Under the pieces are notes generated by a model, which saw only the letters and a list, made by a program, of their open reading frames with translations, had not been told where the DNA came from and did no database searches. A stretch of DNA of 64,000 nt. Origin: Flavimaricola sp. (lineage in GTDB: Bacteria; Pseudomonadota; Alphaproteobacteria; Rhodobacterales; Rhodobacteraceae). Position numbers and translations under genes: made by a program. Below, piece after piece: positions 16,752 through 24,172 of the stretch. The stretch spans positions 124,454-188,453 of the forward strand of contig JAHDDU010000001.1 of NCBI GenBank assembly GCA_020629175.1, written 5' to 3'. Within the stretch, counting starts at the first letter, position 1. Each line of letters begins with the position of its first letter.

Positions 16752-16999
16752 CATCCGTCCCCGTGCTTGAATGCGGTTGCGGGAGACGGAAGGGGCAGAC
16801 AGCGCAGAAAACAGGATAAAAATAGGTCAATGATGTTAGGATGGATATTGCGCGCAAAGTAAGCTCTCTCACCCAACGGTTTGATCGCTCGCAGTTTCCC
16901 TGAGCTAGGCGCAGTAACGTGCTTTGTTGCCGGTCGCTTCCCCTTGGGGTTGGGATGGGGTAAGAGGCTGGCAACCTATTTTCCGGACGGACAAGACCC
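16752..16999. other. Intergenic region before pheT
   Basis: 248 bases with no open frame that looks coding. It presumably holds the pheT promoter, since the preceding gene is unrelated; I could not pick out convincing -35/-10 boxes. A small palindrome TTGCGCGCAA lies near 16849. No tRNA or leader-peptide structure rich in Phe codons was recognised. Confidence 0.5.
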
Positions 17000-19396
17000 A
17001 TGAAATTCACCCTGAGCTGGCTGAAATCGCACCTTGAAACCGAGGCGTCGGTTGAGGACATTTGCACCGCACTGACCGATCTTGGCCTTGAGGTTGAGGG
17101 CGTTGAAAACCCCGTAGCCAAGCTGGCGCCATTTACCATTGGCAAGGTGAAATCAGCCGAAAAGCATCCGGATGCGGACAAGCTTCGGGTCTGTCAGGTG
17201 GAAACAAAGGATGGCCCTACGCAGATCATCTGCGGAGCCCCCAACGCGCGCGCGGGCATCACTGTGGTGATTGCGTCGCCGGGCGTTTACGTGCCCGGCA
17301 TCGATACGACGATCGGGGTGGGCAAAATCCGCGGGATCGAAAGCTTTGGGATGATGTGTTCAGAGCGCGAAATGGAGCTATCGGACGAACACGACGGCAT
17401 CATCGAGCTTCCATCCGGAGAGGTTGGTGACAGCTTTGCTGATTGGCTGGCCGAGCATGATCCGGCGAAAGTTGATCCTGTGATCGAAATCGCCATCACG
17501 CCGAACCGGCCCGATGCCCTCGGCGTTCGGGGCATCGCGCGCGATCTTGCTGCGCGTGGATTGGGCGTCATGAAGCCGCGCGAGGTGGAGCCTGTTCCCG
17601 CAGCGTTTCCATGCCCCATCAGCGTCACCATTGACGAAGACACGAAGGACCAGGCCCCGGTATTCTTTGGGCGTCTGATCAAGGGCGTCCGGAACGGTCC
17701 ATCGCCCGAGTGGCTCCAGAACCAACTGCGGGCCATCGGATTGCGCCCCATTTCGTTCCTGGTGGATGTGACCAATTGGTTCACTTACGATCTGAACCGG
17801 CCCTTGCATGTGTTTGATGCCGATAAGATCGCCGGGAACACACTGCGTTTGCACCGCGCCAAAGGCGGAGAAGAACTCGTTGGACTGGATGAAAAGCCGT
17901 ATGTCTTCCCCGAGGGGGCCACGGTCATCTCTGATGATAATGGCCCTGAGAGCATCGCGGGTGTTATGGGCGGCATTGCGTCTGGCGTGACCGAAGACAC
18001 AGCGAATGTCTTTGTCGAAGCCGCGTACTTTGATCCGGTCCGGACCGCCTATACGGGCCGCGCGATGAAGATTAATTCAGACGCCCGCTACCGGTTTGAA
18101 CGGGGCATTGATCCTGCCTTCACGCCCGAAGGTTTGGAGCACGCGGTGCGCATGATCGTAGATCACGCAGGCGGAGAAGCCTCAGAAGTGGTGCAAGCCG
18201 GGGACATCCCGGATGTCGCGCGCAGCTATACGCTGGACACGGACCGTGTGCAGTCTCTCGTGGGGATGGATATCCCTGCGGATGTCCAGCGCAAGACGCT
18301 GACGGATCTGGGCTTTGTCATTGAGGGTGATCAGGCGCATGTCCCGTCGTGGCGTCCTGATGTGCTTGGTGAGGCCGACCTCGTAGAAGAAGTGGCCCGC
18401 ATCGCTTCGCTGGAAGGATTGGTGGGCAAACCTTTGCGGCGCATGGCTGGCGTACCAAAGCCCGTGCTGACACCCGCGCAAAACCGCTTGCGCGCTGCGC
18501 GGCGTACTGCGGCAGCGCTGGGCTACAACGAATGCGTCACCTACTCGTTCATCGACAAATCCTCTGCAGCACTTTTTGGCGGCGGCGCAGACGAGACAAT
18601 GCTTGAAAACCCGATCTCATCGGAGATGTCGCACATGCGTCCCGACCTGCTGCCCGGCTTGCTCCAGGCCGCGGCACGCAATCAGGCGCGGGGGTTCATG
18701 GACCTTGCCTTGTTCGAAGCAGGCGATGCATTTGAAGGCGGCGAGCCGGGTGAGCAGCAAACCATGGTGACCGGTTTGCTTGTGGGCCGGACCGGACCGA
18801 AAGACGTGCACGGTGCCTCTCGCTCTGTCGACCTTTTTGATGCCAAGGCAGATGCCGAGGCCGTGCTGGGCGCCATCGGTGCACCAGCGAAGGTTCAGAT
18901 CATGCGTGGCGCCTCTGAATGGTGGCACCCCGGGCGGCATGGCAAAATCTGCCTTGGCCCGAAAAAGGTGCTGGCGGTGTTTGGTGAGCTGCACCCCAAA
19001 GTCCTTCGGGCGATGGACATCAAAGGCTCGGCTGTCGCCTTTACGATTTGGCCCAACGAAGTGCCGTTGCCGAAAAAGGCAGTCACGACGCGCGGTGCGC
19101 TTGCCGCGACCGATCTGCAGGCCGTCGAGCGGGACTTTGCCTTTGTCGTCGATGCGGATGTTGAGGCTCTGACACTTGTTAACGCGGCGGCAGGTGCCGA
19201 TAAGGCTCTGATCACCGATGTGCGGGTTTTTGACGAGTTCATTGGCGGGTCCTTGGGTGATGGCAAAAAGTCTCTTGCCGTCACTGTGCGGCTGCAACCC
19301 GCCGAAAAAACGCTCAAGGATGCGGACATCGAAGTGGTCAGCGCTAAGATCGTTGAGAAGGTGAGCAAGGCCACGGGCGGTGTGCTGCGCGGCTGA
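17000..19396 (+). CDS. pheT: Phenylalanine--tRNA ligase beta subunit
   Basis: 798 residues, standard for the long bacterial beta chain. Starts 'MKFTLSWLKSHLETEASVEDI' and carries the tRNA-binding OB domain near 40-150 ('TIGKVKSAEKHPDADKLRVCQVETKDG'), the B3/B4 editing domain (~210-400), the B5 domain ('IPADVQRKTLTDLGF') and the C-terminal anticodon-binding FDX-ACB domain ('RDFAFVVDADVEALTLVN'). With PheS it forms the (alpha-beta)2 synthetase; the beta chain clears mischarged Tyr-tRNA-Phe. Confidence 0.97.
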   Translation: MKFTLSWLKSHLETEASVEDICTALTDLGLEVEGVENPVAKLAPFTIGKVKSAEKHPDADKLRVCQVETKDGPTQIICGAPNARAGITVVIASPGVYVPGIDTTIGVGKIRGIESFGMMCSEREMELSDEHDGIIELPSGEVGDSFADWLAEHDPAKVDPVIEIAITPNRPDALGVRGIARDLAARGLGVMKPREVEPVPAAFPCPISVTIDEDTKDQAPVFFGRLIKGVRNGPSPEWLQNQLRAIGLRPISFLVDVTNWFTYDLNRPLHVFDADKIAGNTLRLHRAKGGEELVGLDEKPYVFPEGATVISDDNGPESIAGVMGGIASGVTEDTANVFVEAAYFDPVRTAYTGRAMKINSDARYRFERGIDPAFTPEGLEHAVRMIVDHAGGEASEVVQAGDIPDVARSYTLDTDRVQSLVGMDIPADVQRKTLTDLGFVIEGDQAHVPSWRPDVLGEADLVEEVARIASLEGLVGKPLRRMAGVPKPVLTPAQNRLRAARRTAAALGYNECVTYSFIDKSSAALFGGGADETMLENPISSEMSHMRPDLLPGLLQAAARNQARGFMDLALFEAGDAFEGGEPGEQQTMVTGLLVGRTGPKDVHGASRSVDLFDAKADAEAVLGAIGAPAKVQIMRGASEWWHPGRHGKICLGPKKVLAVFGELHPKVLRAMDIKGSAVAFTIWPNEVPLPKKAVTTRGALAATDLQAVERDFAFVVDADVEALTLVNAAAGADKALITDVRVFDEFIGGSLGDGKKSLAVTVRLQPAEKTLKDADIEVVSAKIVEKVSKATGGVLRG

Positions 19397-19405
19397 TCGC
19401 CGGAG

Positions 19406-19431
19406 TTTGAGTTTATTTGGTCAGATGAAGG
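19406..19431 (+). repeat. 26-bp repeat, copy 1, forming the leader of ytoQ
   Basis: The 26 bases here are identical to those at 54377-54402 (they begin TTTGAGTTTATTTGG and end TCAGATGAAGG). The GAAGGG at its end is the ribosome site for the ATG at 19441. An ATG inside the repeat (19425) opens a 14-codon frame that overlaps the ytoQ start in another phase. Confidence 0.75.
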
Positions 19432-19440
19432 GCAAACGCT

Positions 19441-19890
19441 ATGACGTTGAAAGTCTATCTTTCGGGTGAAATTCACACGGATTGGCGCGAGCAGATCATC
19501 GCGGGTGCTGACGGGCTGGACGTGTCTTTCGACGGTCCTGTAACGGATCATGCGGCAAGCGATGATTGCGGTGTAGCCATTCTGGGGGCCGAGCCTGACA
19601 AGTTCTGGCACGATCGGAAGGGTGCCCAGATCAATGCTATTCGAACGCGGCGCGGGATCGAGGCTGCGGATGTTGTCGTGGTCCGGTTTGGTCAGCAGTA
19701 TAAGCAGTGGAATGCAGCGTTTGATGCGGGGTTCGCAGCGGCGTTGGGCAAGTCACTCGTAATCTTGCATGATGCCGAGCACGATCATCCGCTCAAAGAG
19801 GTCGATGCCGCGGCCCTCGCAGTGGCGCGAGAGCCGGGCCAGGTCGTGCAAATCCTGCGCTATGTGCTGACAGGATCCTTGCCCGCTTAG
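19441..19890 (+). CDS. ytoQ: YtoQ family protein
   Basis: 149 residues. Family hallmarks are 'LKVYLSGEIHTDWREQI' at the N-terminus, 'DHAASDDCG', 'AQINAIRTRRGIEAADVVVVRFGQQYKQWNAAFDAGFAAALGKS' and 'ILRYVLTG'. The fold resembles nucleoside 2-deoxyribosyltransferase-like proteins, but the reaction of YtoQ is not established. It stands after pheT with a repeat-derived leader and converges on the GST gene. Confidence 0.85.
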   Translation: MTLKVYLSGEIHTDWREQIIAGADGLDVSFDGPVTDHAASDDCGVAILGAEPDKFWHDRKGAQINAIRTRRGIEAADVVVVRFGQQYKQWNAAFDAGFAAALGKSLVILHDAEHDHPLKEVDAAALAVAREPGQVVQILRYVLTGSLPA

Positions 19891-20588
19891 CCGTCGCGTG
19901 CGGGGATGGTTTTCCCGCGTTGAACAGCCGGTCGCGCCATGAAACGCTCGACATATGCGGGGACGTTGTTCAGATCATCCCAGCCGACAAGCGGTTTTGC
20001 GCCGTAGAACTCCAGCGCGTTCAGCCATGGCGCCAAGGCGATGTCCGCGATTGAGAAATCACCAGCGATCCAATCTTTGCCGTCCAACTCCTTCTCGACC
20101 ACGGCCAACAGCCTTTTTGCCTCGCTCACATAGCGGTCGCGCGGGCGAGGATCCTCGATTTCAGAGCCGGCGAATTTCACAAAGAACCCCATTTGTCCGA
20201 ACATCGGCCCAACGCCGCCCATTTGAAACATCAGCCACTGAATAACTTTTGCCTTTTCTGCCGGGGTCTTCCCCAAAAGTTTTCCCGCCTTTTCAGCCAG
20301 GTATATGAGGATAGCCCCACTTTCAAAGAGCCCGATGGGTGCTCCGTCTGGCCCATTTGGATCGATGATGGCTGGGATTTTGTTGTTTGGGTTCAAAGAC
20401 AAGAACTCGGGGCTTTTCACATCCGCGTCTGCCAGTGTGACGAGGTGCGGTTCATAGGCCAATCCCAGTTCTTCGAGCGCGATTGAAGCCTTTACTCCAT
20501 TAGGTGTCGGGAAAGAGTAGAGCTGTATGACATTTGGATTTTTCGCCGGCCATTTATGAGTGATTTCAAACTGATCAAGCTGTGACAT
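19887..20588 (-). CDS. Glutathione S-transferase, nu class (YfcG/YghU-like)
   Basis: 233 residues from the ATG at 20588, preceded by AAAGGACG; the open frame continues to 21086 but would run across mscL. The thioredoxin-fold N-domain has 'IQLYSFPTPNGVKASIALEELGL' and 'NPNNKIPAIIDPNGPDG' plus 'LFESGAILIYLAEKAG' (glutathione site), and the all-helical C-domain has 'MFQMGGVGPMFGQMGFF' and 'WIAGDFSIADIALAPWL'. This matches the E. coli YfcG/YghU group, which have disulfide-bond reductase activity with glutathione. It overlaps the ytoQ stop by 4 bases (convergent). Confidence 0.9.
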   Translation of the reverse strand: MSQLDQFEITHKWPAKNPNVIQLYSFPTPNGVKASIALEELGLAYEPHLVTLADADVKSPEFLSLNPNNKIPAIIDPNGPDGAPIGLFESGAILIYLAEKAGKLLGKTPAEKAKVIQWLMFQMGGVGPMFGQMGFFVKFAGSEIEDPRPRDRYVSEAKRLLAVVEKELDGKDWIAGDFSIADIALAPWLNALEFYGAKPLVGWDDLNNVPAYVERFMARPAVQRGKTIPARDG

Positions 20589-20747
20589 GGTGCGTCCTTT
20601 GTGTGTTTTTTTGATACAATGCAATGTATGGGGAAATACTGTCGCAAAAAGCCATGCACCTGCGCGCGTAGATGTGTATGACTGTGCGCACATGCGCAAA
20701 CGGCAATCAGACCGGGCGCAAAGCCAAAAATACAAGGGACGAAACAC

Positions 20748-21134
20748 ATGATCAAAGAATTCAAGGATTTCATTGCCAAAGGCAATGTGATGGATATGGC
20801 CGTCGGTATCATTATCGGTGCTGCATTTACTGCAATTGTCACATCGCTGGTAGATGACCTGGTCAACCCAATTATCAGCCTCTTCATGGGTGGGGTTGAT
20901 TTCTCGAGCCTCGGCATTCCGCTGACTGACGGTGAAGATGCGGCAGTCTTTGCCTACGGTAACTTCATTATGGCGCTGATCAACTTCCTGATCATCGCGT
21001 TCGTGGTCTTTATGCTTGTCAAAATGGTGAACAAGGCAAAGGGACCAGAAGAAGTAGCAGAAGAAGAGCCAGCTGGCCCGAGCCAAGAAGAGCTGCTGGC
21101 TGAAATCCGCGACGCGCTCAAAGCACGCGGCTGA
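20748..21134 (+). CDS. mscL: Large-conductance mechanosensitive channel
   Basis: 128 residues with the MscL pattern: amphipathic start '[38 protein letters not shown]', a periplasmic loop, TM2 '[24 protein letters not shown]', and a C-terminal helix ending '[13 protein letters not shown]'. The pentamer opens under membrane tension at hypo-osmotic shock. It is followed by a strong terminator and is divergent from the GST gene. Confidence 0.96.
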   Translation: MIKEFKDFIAKGNVMDMAVGIIIGAAFTAIVTSLVDDLVNPIISLFMGGVDFSSLGIPLTDGEDAAVFAYGNFIMALINFLIIAFVVFMLVKMVNKAKGPEEVAEEEPAGPSQEELLAEIRDALKARG

Positions 21135-21156
21135 TCAACTGCACTCCGAAGTTTGA

Positions 21157-21183
21157 GGGCCCGCCGTCTTGGCGGGCCCTTTT
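21157..21183 (+). terminator. Intrinsic terminator after mscL
   Basis: GGGCCCGCC and GGCGGGCCC form a nine-pair stem around GTCTT, followed by TTTT. It also faces the stop of the convergent ald gene at 21188. Confidence 0.88.
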
Positions 21184-21187
21184 GCGT

Positions 21188-22306
21188 TCACTTCTTCAGG
21201 GCCAATGTGGGTGAGATCACGTCGATCCCGAGCGCTTTGCCGACAGCATAATACGTCAGTTCGCCAGCGTGCACATTAAGGCCGTTCAGAAGGTGCGGAT
21301 CATCTTCGCAGGCCTGTTTCCAACCCTTATCAGCCAAGGCCAGCATGAATGGCATCGTCGCGTTGCCCAAGGCGATGGTCGATGTTCGTGCAACGGCGCC
21401 GGGCATATTGGCCACGCAGTAGTGCATGATGCCGTCGACGTCATAGATCGGGTCCTCATGGGTCGTCGCACGGCTTGTCTCAAAGCAACCGCCTTGGTCA
21501 ATGGCCACGTCGACGAGGGCTGCACCGGGCTTGAGCTCGGACAATTGCGCCCTGCTGATCAGTTTGGGGGCGGCAGCTCCGGGGATGAGGACGGCGCCCA
21601 CGATAAGGTCAGCCTCTGCGGCAAGTTCGGCGGTGTTGCCTGCGCTTGCATAGCTATTCTTAAACTGGCCGCCGAAAGCGTCATCAAGGTAGCGCAGGCG
21701 CGGGAGCGAGCGGTCAAGGACCGTCACATCCGCGCCCATTCCGGCGGCCACGCGGGCGGCATGGGTACCAACAACGCCGCCGCCGATCACGACGACTTTG
21801 GCAGGGCCAACACCTGGAACACCGCCCATTAGTACGCCCCGTCCGCCGTTGGCCTTTTGCAAGGTCCATGCGCCCACTTGCGGGGCAAGGCGTCCCGCAA
21901 CCTCAGACATAGGCGCCAGCAATGGCAAACCGCCCGCGGCGTCTGTCACGGTTTCATAAGCGATACAGGTGGCACCTGATGCGAGCAGATCTTTTGTTTG
22001 CTCAGGATCGGGCGCGAGATGCAGGTATGTGAACAGCAGCTGACCATCACGCAGCATTTTGCGTTCGACAGGCTGTGGCTCTTTGACCTTAACGATCATA
22101 TCCGCCTTGGCAAAGACGTCCGCAGCGGTGGCCGCAATAGATGCGCCGGCCTCGATGTAGTCTTGGTCCGTGAAACCAGCGCCAGCGCCGGCCTCAGTTT
22201 CAACAGTGACGGCGTGGCCATGGGCCGTGGCTTCGCGGGCGGCATTGGGCGTGAGGCCCACGCGAAACTCCTGAGGTTTGATTTCTTTTGGGCAACCGAT
22301 GTGCAT
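21188..22306 (-). CDS. ald: Alanine dehydrogenase
   Basis: 372 residues. N-terminus 'MHIGCPKEIKPQEFRVGLTP' is the AlaDH/PNT signature with the substrate Arg and Lys; 'VVVIGGGVVGTHAARVAAGMGADVTVLDRS' is the NAD-binding Rossmann motif; 'DVAIDQGGCFETSRATTHEDPIY' holds the second signature. It interconverts L-alanine with pyruvate and ammonia using NAD. It is divergent from an Lrp-type regulator gene, the usual control arrangement. Confidence 0.97.
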   Translation of the reverse strand: MHIGCPKEIKPQEFRVGLTPNAAREATAHGHAVTVETEAGAGAGFTDQDYIEAGASIAATAADVFAKADMIVKVKEPQPVERKMLRDGQLLFTYLHLAPDPEQTKDLLASGATCIAYETVTDAAGGLPLLAPMSEVAGRLAPQVGAWTLQKANGGRGVLMGGVPGVGPAKVVVIGGGVVGTHAARVAAGMGADVTVLDRSLPRLRYLDDAFGGQFKNSYASAGNTAELAAEADLIVGAVLIPGAAAPKLISRAQLSELKPGAALVDVAIDQGGCFETSRATTHEDPIYDVDGIMHYCVANMPGAVARTSTIALGNATMPFMLALADKGWKQACEDDPHLLNGLNVHAGELTYYAVGKALGIDVISPTLALKK

Positions 22307-22321
22307 TGGGGCGCTCCTCCT

Positions 22322-22361
22322 TCAATTGCGAGCAGTCTGCGCGTCAATGCGTTGCAATTGA
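22322..22361. promoter_or_regulatory. Inverted repeat in the ald/lrp intergenic region
   Basis: TCAATTGC (22322-22329) and GCAATTGA (22354-22361) are exact inverse copies separated by 24 bases, in the 135-base gap between ald and the Lrp-type gene. Widely spaced dyads of this kind are typical for Lrp/AsnC octamers. Confidence 0.45.
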
Positions 22362-22378
22362 TGCGAATGTTTGCCACT

Positions 22379-22392
22379 TGTTAGCGGTAAGG
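22379..22392. promoter_or_regulatory. LacI-type (CceR/PckR-like) operator, ald/lrp gap
   Basis: TGTTAGCGGTAAGG shares 11 of 14 positions with TGTTAGCGCTAACA and 11 bases in a row (GTTAGCGGTAA) with the site upstream of pyk. It is 73 bases from the ald start. Confidence 0.35.
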
Positions 22393-22441
22393 ACACAACT
22401 TTTGTGCGCCAATATGGAAATTTATAGAAGAGTCTTCGCCC

Positions 22442-22903
22442 ATGTCGGAACTGGATAGCATTGATCGTCGCATTTTGACGGCTCTGCAAAAGGATGGCCG
22501 AATGTCCAATGCTGACTTGTCTGAAAAGGTGAACCTTTCCCCCTCAGCCTGCCACCGCCGCGTGCAGAGGCTGGAGCAGGGTGGTTGGATTGCAGGCTAT
22601 GTTGCGCTTTTGAACGCACGCAAGATGGGACGCCCGACGACAGTGTTTGTTGAGATCACGCTGAGTGGGCAAGCCGATGAAGTTCTCGATGCATTTGAAA
22701 AGGCCGTGGCCCGAGTGCCAGATGTGCTGGAATGCCACCTGATGGCAGGGACGGCGGACTATCTGCTAAAGGTCGTTGCTCTCGACACAGAGGATTTCGC
22801 CCGAATCCACCGCCGTTACCTTGCAACGCTTCCCGGTGTTTTGCAGATGCAGTCGAGCTTTGCGCTGCGAACTGTGCGGCAGTCCACGGCTCTGCCTGTT
22901 TGA
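22442..22903 (+). CDS. Lrp/AsnC family transcriptional regulator
   Basis: 153 residues: N-terminal helix-turn-helix ('LDSIDRRILTALQKDGRMSNADLSEKVNLSPSACHRRVQRLEQGGWI') and C-terminal RAM/ligand domain ('VFVEITLSGQADEVLDAFEKAVARVPDVLECHLMAGTADYLLKVVALD'). It is divergent from ald and most likely activates it in response to alanine, as AldR/Lrp homologues do. The dyad at 22322-22361 is a candidate site. Confidence 0.92.
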   Translation: MSELDSIDRRILTALQKDGRMSNADLSEKVNLSPSACHRRVQRLEQGGWIAGYVALLNARKMGRPTTVFVEITLSGQADEVLDAFEKAVARVPDVLECHLMAGTADYLLKVVALDTEDFARIHRRYLATLPGVLQMQSSFALRTVRQSTALPV

Positions 22904-22908
22904 CAAAG

Positions 22909-22938
22909 AAAAACCCCCGCAGGCGAGCCTTCGGGGGT
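22909..22938 (-). terminator. Intrinsic terminator of rpsU
   Basis: Read leftward, ACCCCCG...CGGGGGT with the inner AGGC/GCCT pairs form a long stem followed by TTTTT. It lies 29 bases after the rpsU stop and right at the end of the convergent Lrp-type gene. Confidence 0.82.
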
Positions 22939-22966
22939 CAATCTTCTCAAACTGAACGGCGGGTGC

Positions 22967-23173
22967 TTAGAGCATACCCTCGCGCTGCAGCTTTTTCCGG
23001 GCGAGCTTGCGCTGACGGCGGATCGCCTCGGCCTTTTCGCGCGCTTTTTTCTCGGACGGCTTCTCGAAATGCTGCTTGAGCTTCATCTCGCGAAACACAC
23101 CTTCGCGCTGCAGTTTCTTTTTCAGAGCCCGAAGGGCCTGATCGACATTGTTGTCGCGAACACTGACCTGCAT
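22967..23173 (-). CDS. rpsU: 30S ribosomal protein S21
   Basis: 68 residues, '[25 protein letters not shown]' followed by '[27 protein letters not shown]', the alphaproteobacterial S21 form. S21 sits near the anti-Shine-Dalgarno end of 16S rRNA and helps initiation. It has its own terminator and is divergent from the COQ9 gene. AAAGGTGG precedes the start. Confidence 0.97.
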   Translation of the reverse strand: MQVSVRDNNVDQALRALKKKLQREGVFREMKLKQHFEKPSEKKAREKAEAIRRQRKLARKKLQREGML

Positions 23174-23284
23174 GTGGTTTTCACCACCTTTCTAAGTTGA
23201 GTTGCAAAAATTGCAGGAGCTGGCCGTGTAGCAAAGCCGGGCTAACTTGTCTAGGGTAGCCGTACCGCCAAAGGGAGCATCCAA

Positions 23285-23977
23285 ATGACCCAGCCAGTCG
23301 ATCCTGCCCGCCTTGCTTTGCTTGACGCCATCATGCCGCATGTCGCCTTTGATGGTTGGACAAGTGTGGCGTTTGATGCGGCTGTAGCGGATGCAGAGCT
23401 GTCGCGGGAAGAGGCCAAAAGGCTCTGCCCAAGAGGGGCTGTTGATTTGGCTGTGCTGTACCATCAGGAGGGTGATCGTGCGATGATGGCGGCAATTCGC
23501 GATGCGGACCTTTCTGAAATGCGCTTTCGCGACAAAGTCGCTTTTGCGATCAGGGCTCGTCTGGACGCTGTTGACGACAAGGAGGCCGTGCGCCGCGGCT
23601 CCACACTCTTTGCGTTGCCCATGCATGCTGCGGACGGGGCCAAGCTGATCTGGGGGACGGCTGATGCCATTTGGAACACGCTCGGCGATGCATCCCGCGA
23701 CATAAACTGGTACTCGAAGCGCGCAACGCTGTCAGGCGTCTATGCCTCTTGTGTGTTGTACTGGCTGGGCGATGACTCACTGGACGGTCAAGCAACAGAC
23801 GCCTTTATCGACCGCCGGATTAGTGATGTCATGCAGATTGAAACCGTAAAGGCCAAAATCAATAGCTCTAAGGTTCTGGCGCCCCTCGTCGGGCCACTGG
23901 GACGGATGATGTCGATGGTGAAGGCGCCCACGGCGCAGGCTGATCCCAATCTACCCGGTCATTGGTCCAATCGCTGA
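23285..23977 (+). CDS. COQ9 family protein (ubiquinone biosynthesis)
   Basis: 230 residues with a TetR-like all-helical fold: 'ALLDAIMPHVAFDGWTSVAFDAAVADAELS' at the N-terminus and the COQ9 core 'FALPMHAADGAKLIWGTADAIWNTLGDASRDINWYSKRATLSGVYASCVLYWLGD'. COQ9 binds lipid and quinone intermediates and presents them to COQ7 hydroxylase. The bacterial homologues are confined mainly to alphaproteobacteria. It overlaps a small convergent frame at its 3' end. Confidence 0.92.
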   Translation: MTQPVDPARLALLDAIMPHVAFDGWTSVAFDAAVADAELSREEAKRLCPRGAVDLAVLYHQEGDRAMMAAIRDADLSEMRFRDKVAFAIRARLDAVDDKEAVRRGSTLFALPMHAADGAKLIWGTADAIWNTLGDASRDINWYSKRATLSGVYASCVLYWLGDDSLDGQATDAFIDRRISDVMQIETVKAKINSSKVLAPLVGPLGRMMSMVKAPTAQADPNLPGHWSNR

Positions 23978-24111
23978 CCTGCATTGACGCAGGCCAAAAT
24001 GCGCCGCGCGACAGTATCGGCGCCAAAGGCGGGCGTCGGATCCCCGGAGATCATCATCGCCAGGAAAGGAATGAGGACCACGACATTGAAGGCAAGCGCA
24101 ACGATCAGCAT
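23959..24111 (-). CDS. Small membrane protein, possibly truncated
   Basis: A 50-codon frame in the 195-base gap between COQ9 and the quinone oxidoreductase gene. It encodes one hydrophobic helix ('MLIVALAFNVVVLIPFLAMM') and then 'FGADTVARRILACVNAG'. This resembles a short Rhodobacterales protein type with a helix, a 'FGxDTxARRIL' motif and a second helix; here the second helix is absent because of the stop. The overlap with the COQ9 3' end is 19 bases. ACGGA just before the ATG is a moderate ribosome site. It may be a truncated relic or a real short protein. Confidence 0.45.
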   Translation of the reverse strand: MLIVALAFNVVVLIPFLAMMISGDPTPAFGADTVARRILACVNAGQRLDQ

Positions 24112-24172
24112 TCCGTTTTCTTTGTATTGAACTTAGGAGACACGTTAGAGCGACCGGGGAGGATCAGAACCA

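Noticed and set aside
16752..16999. A Phe-codon leader peptide (attenuator) for pheT
   Set aside because: No short frame rich in Phe codons followed by alternative hairpins was found.
20640..20720. Alternating purine-pyrimidine (TGCGCGC, TGTGCGCACATGCGCA) between GST and mscL as possible Z-DNA
   Set aside because: The runs are short and interrupted; no functional argument from sequence alone.
20589..21086. N-terminal extension of the GST frame across mscL
   Set aside because: The extension is antisense to mscL; the ATG at 20588 has a good ribosome site and the normal GST N-terminus.
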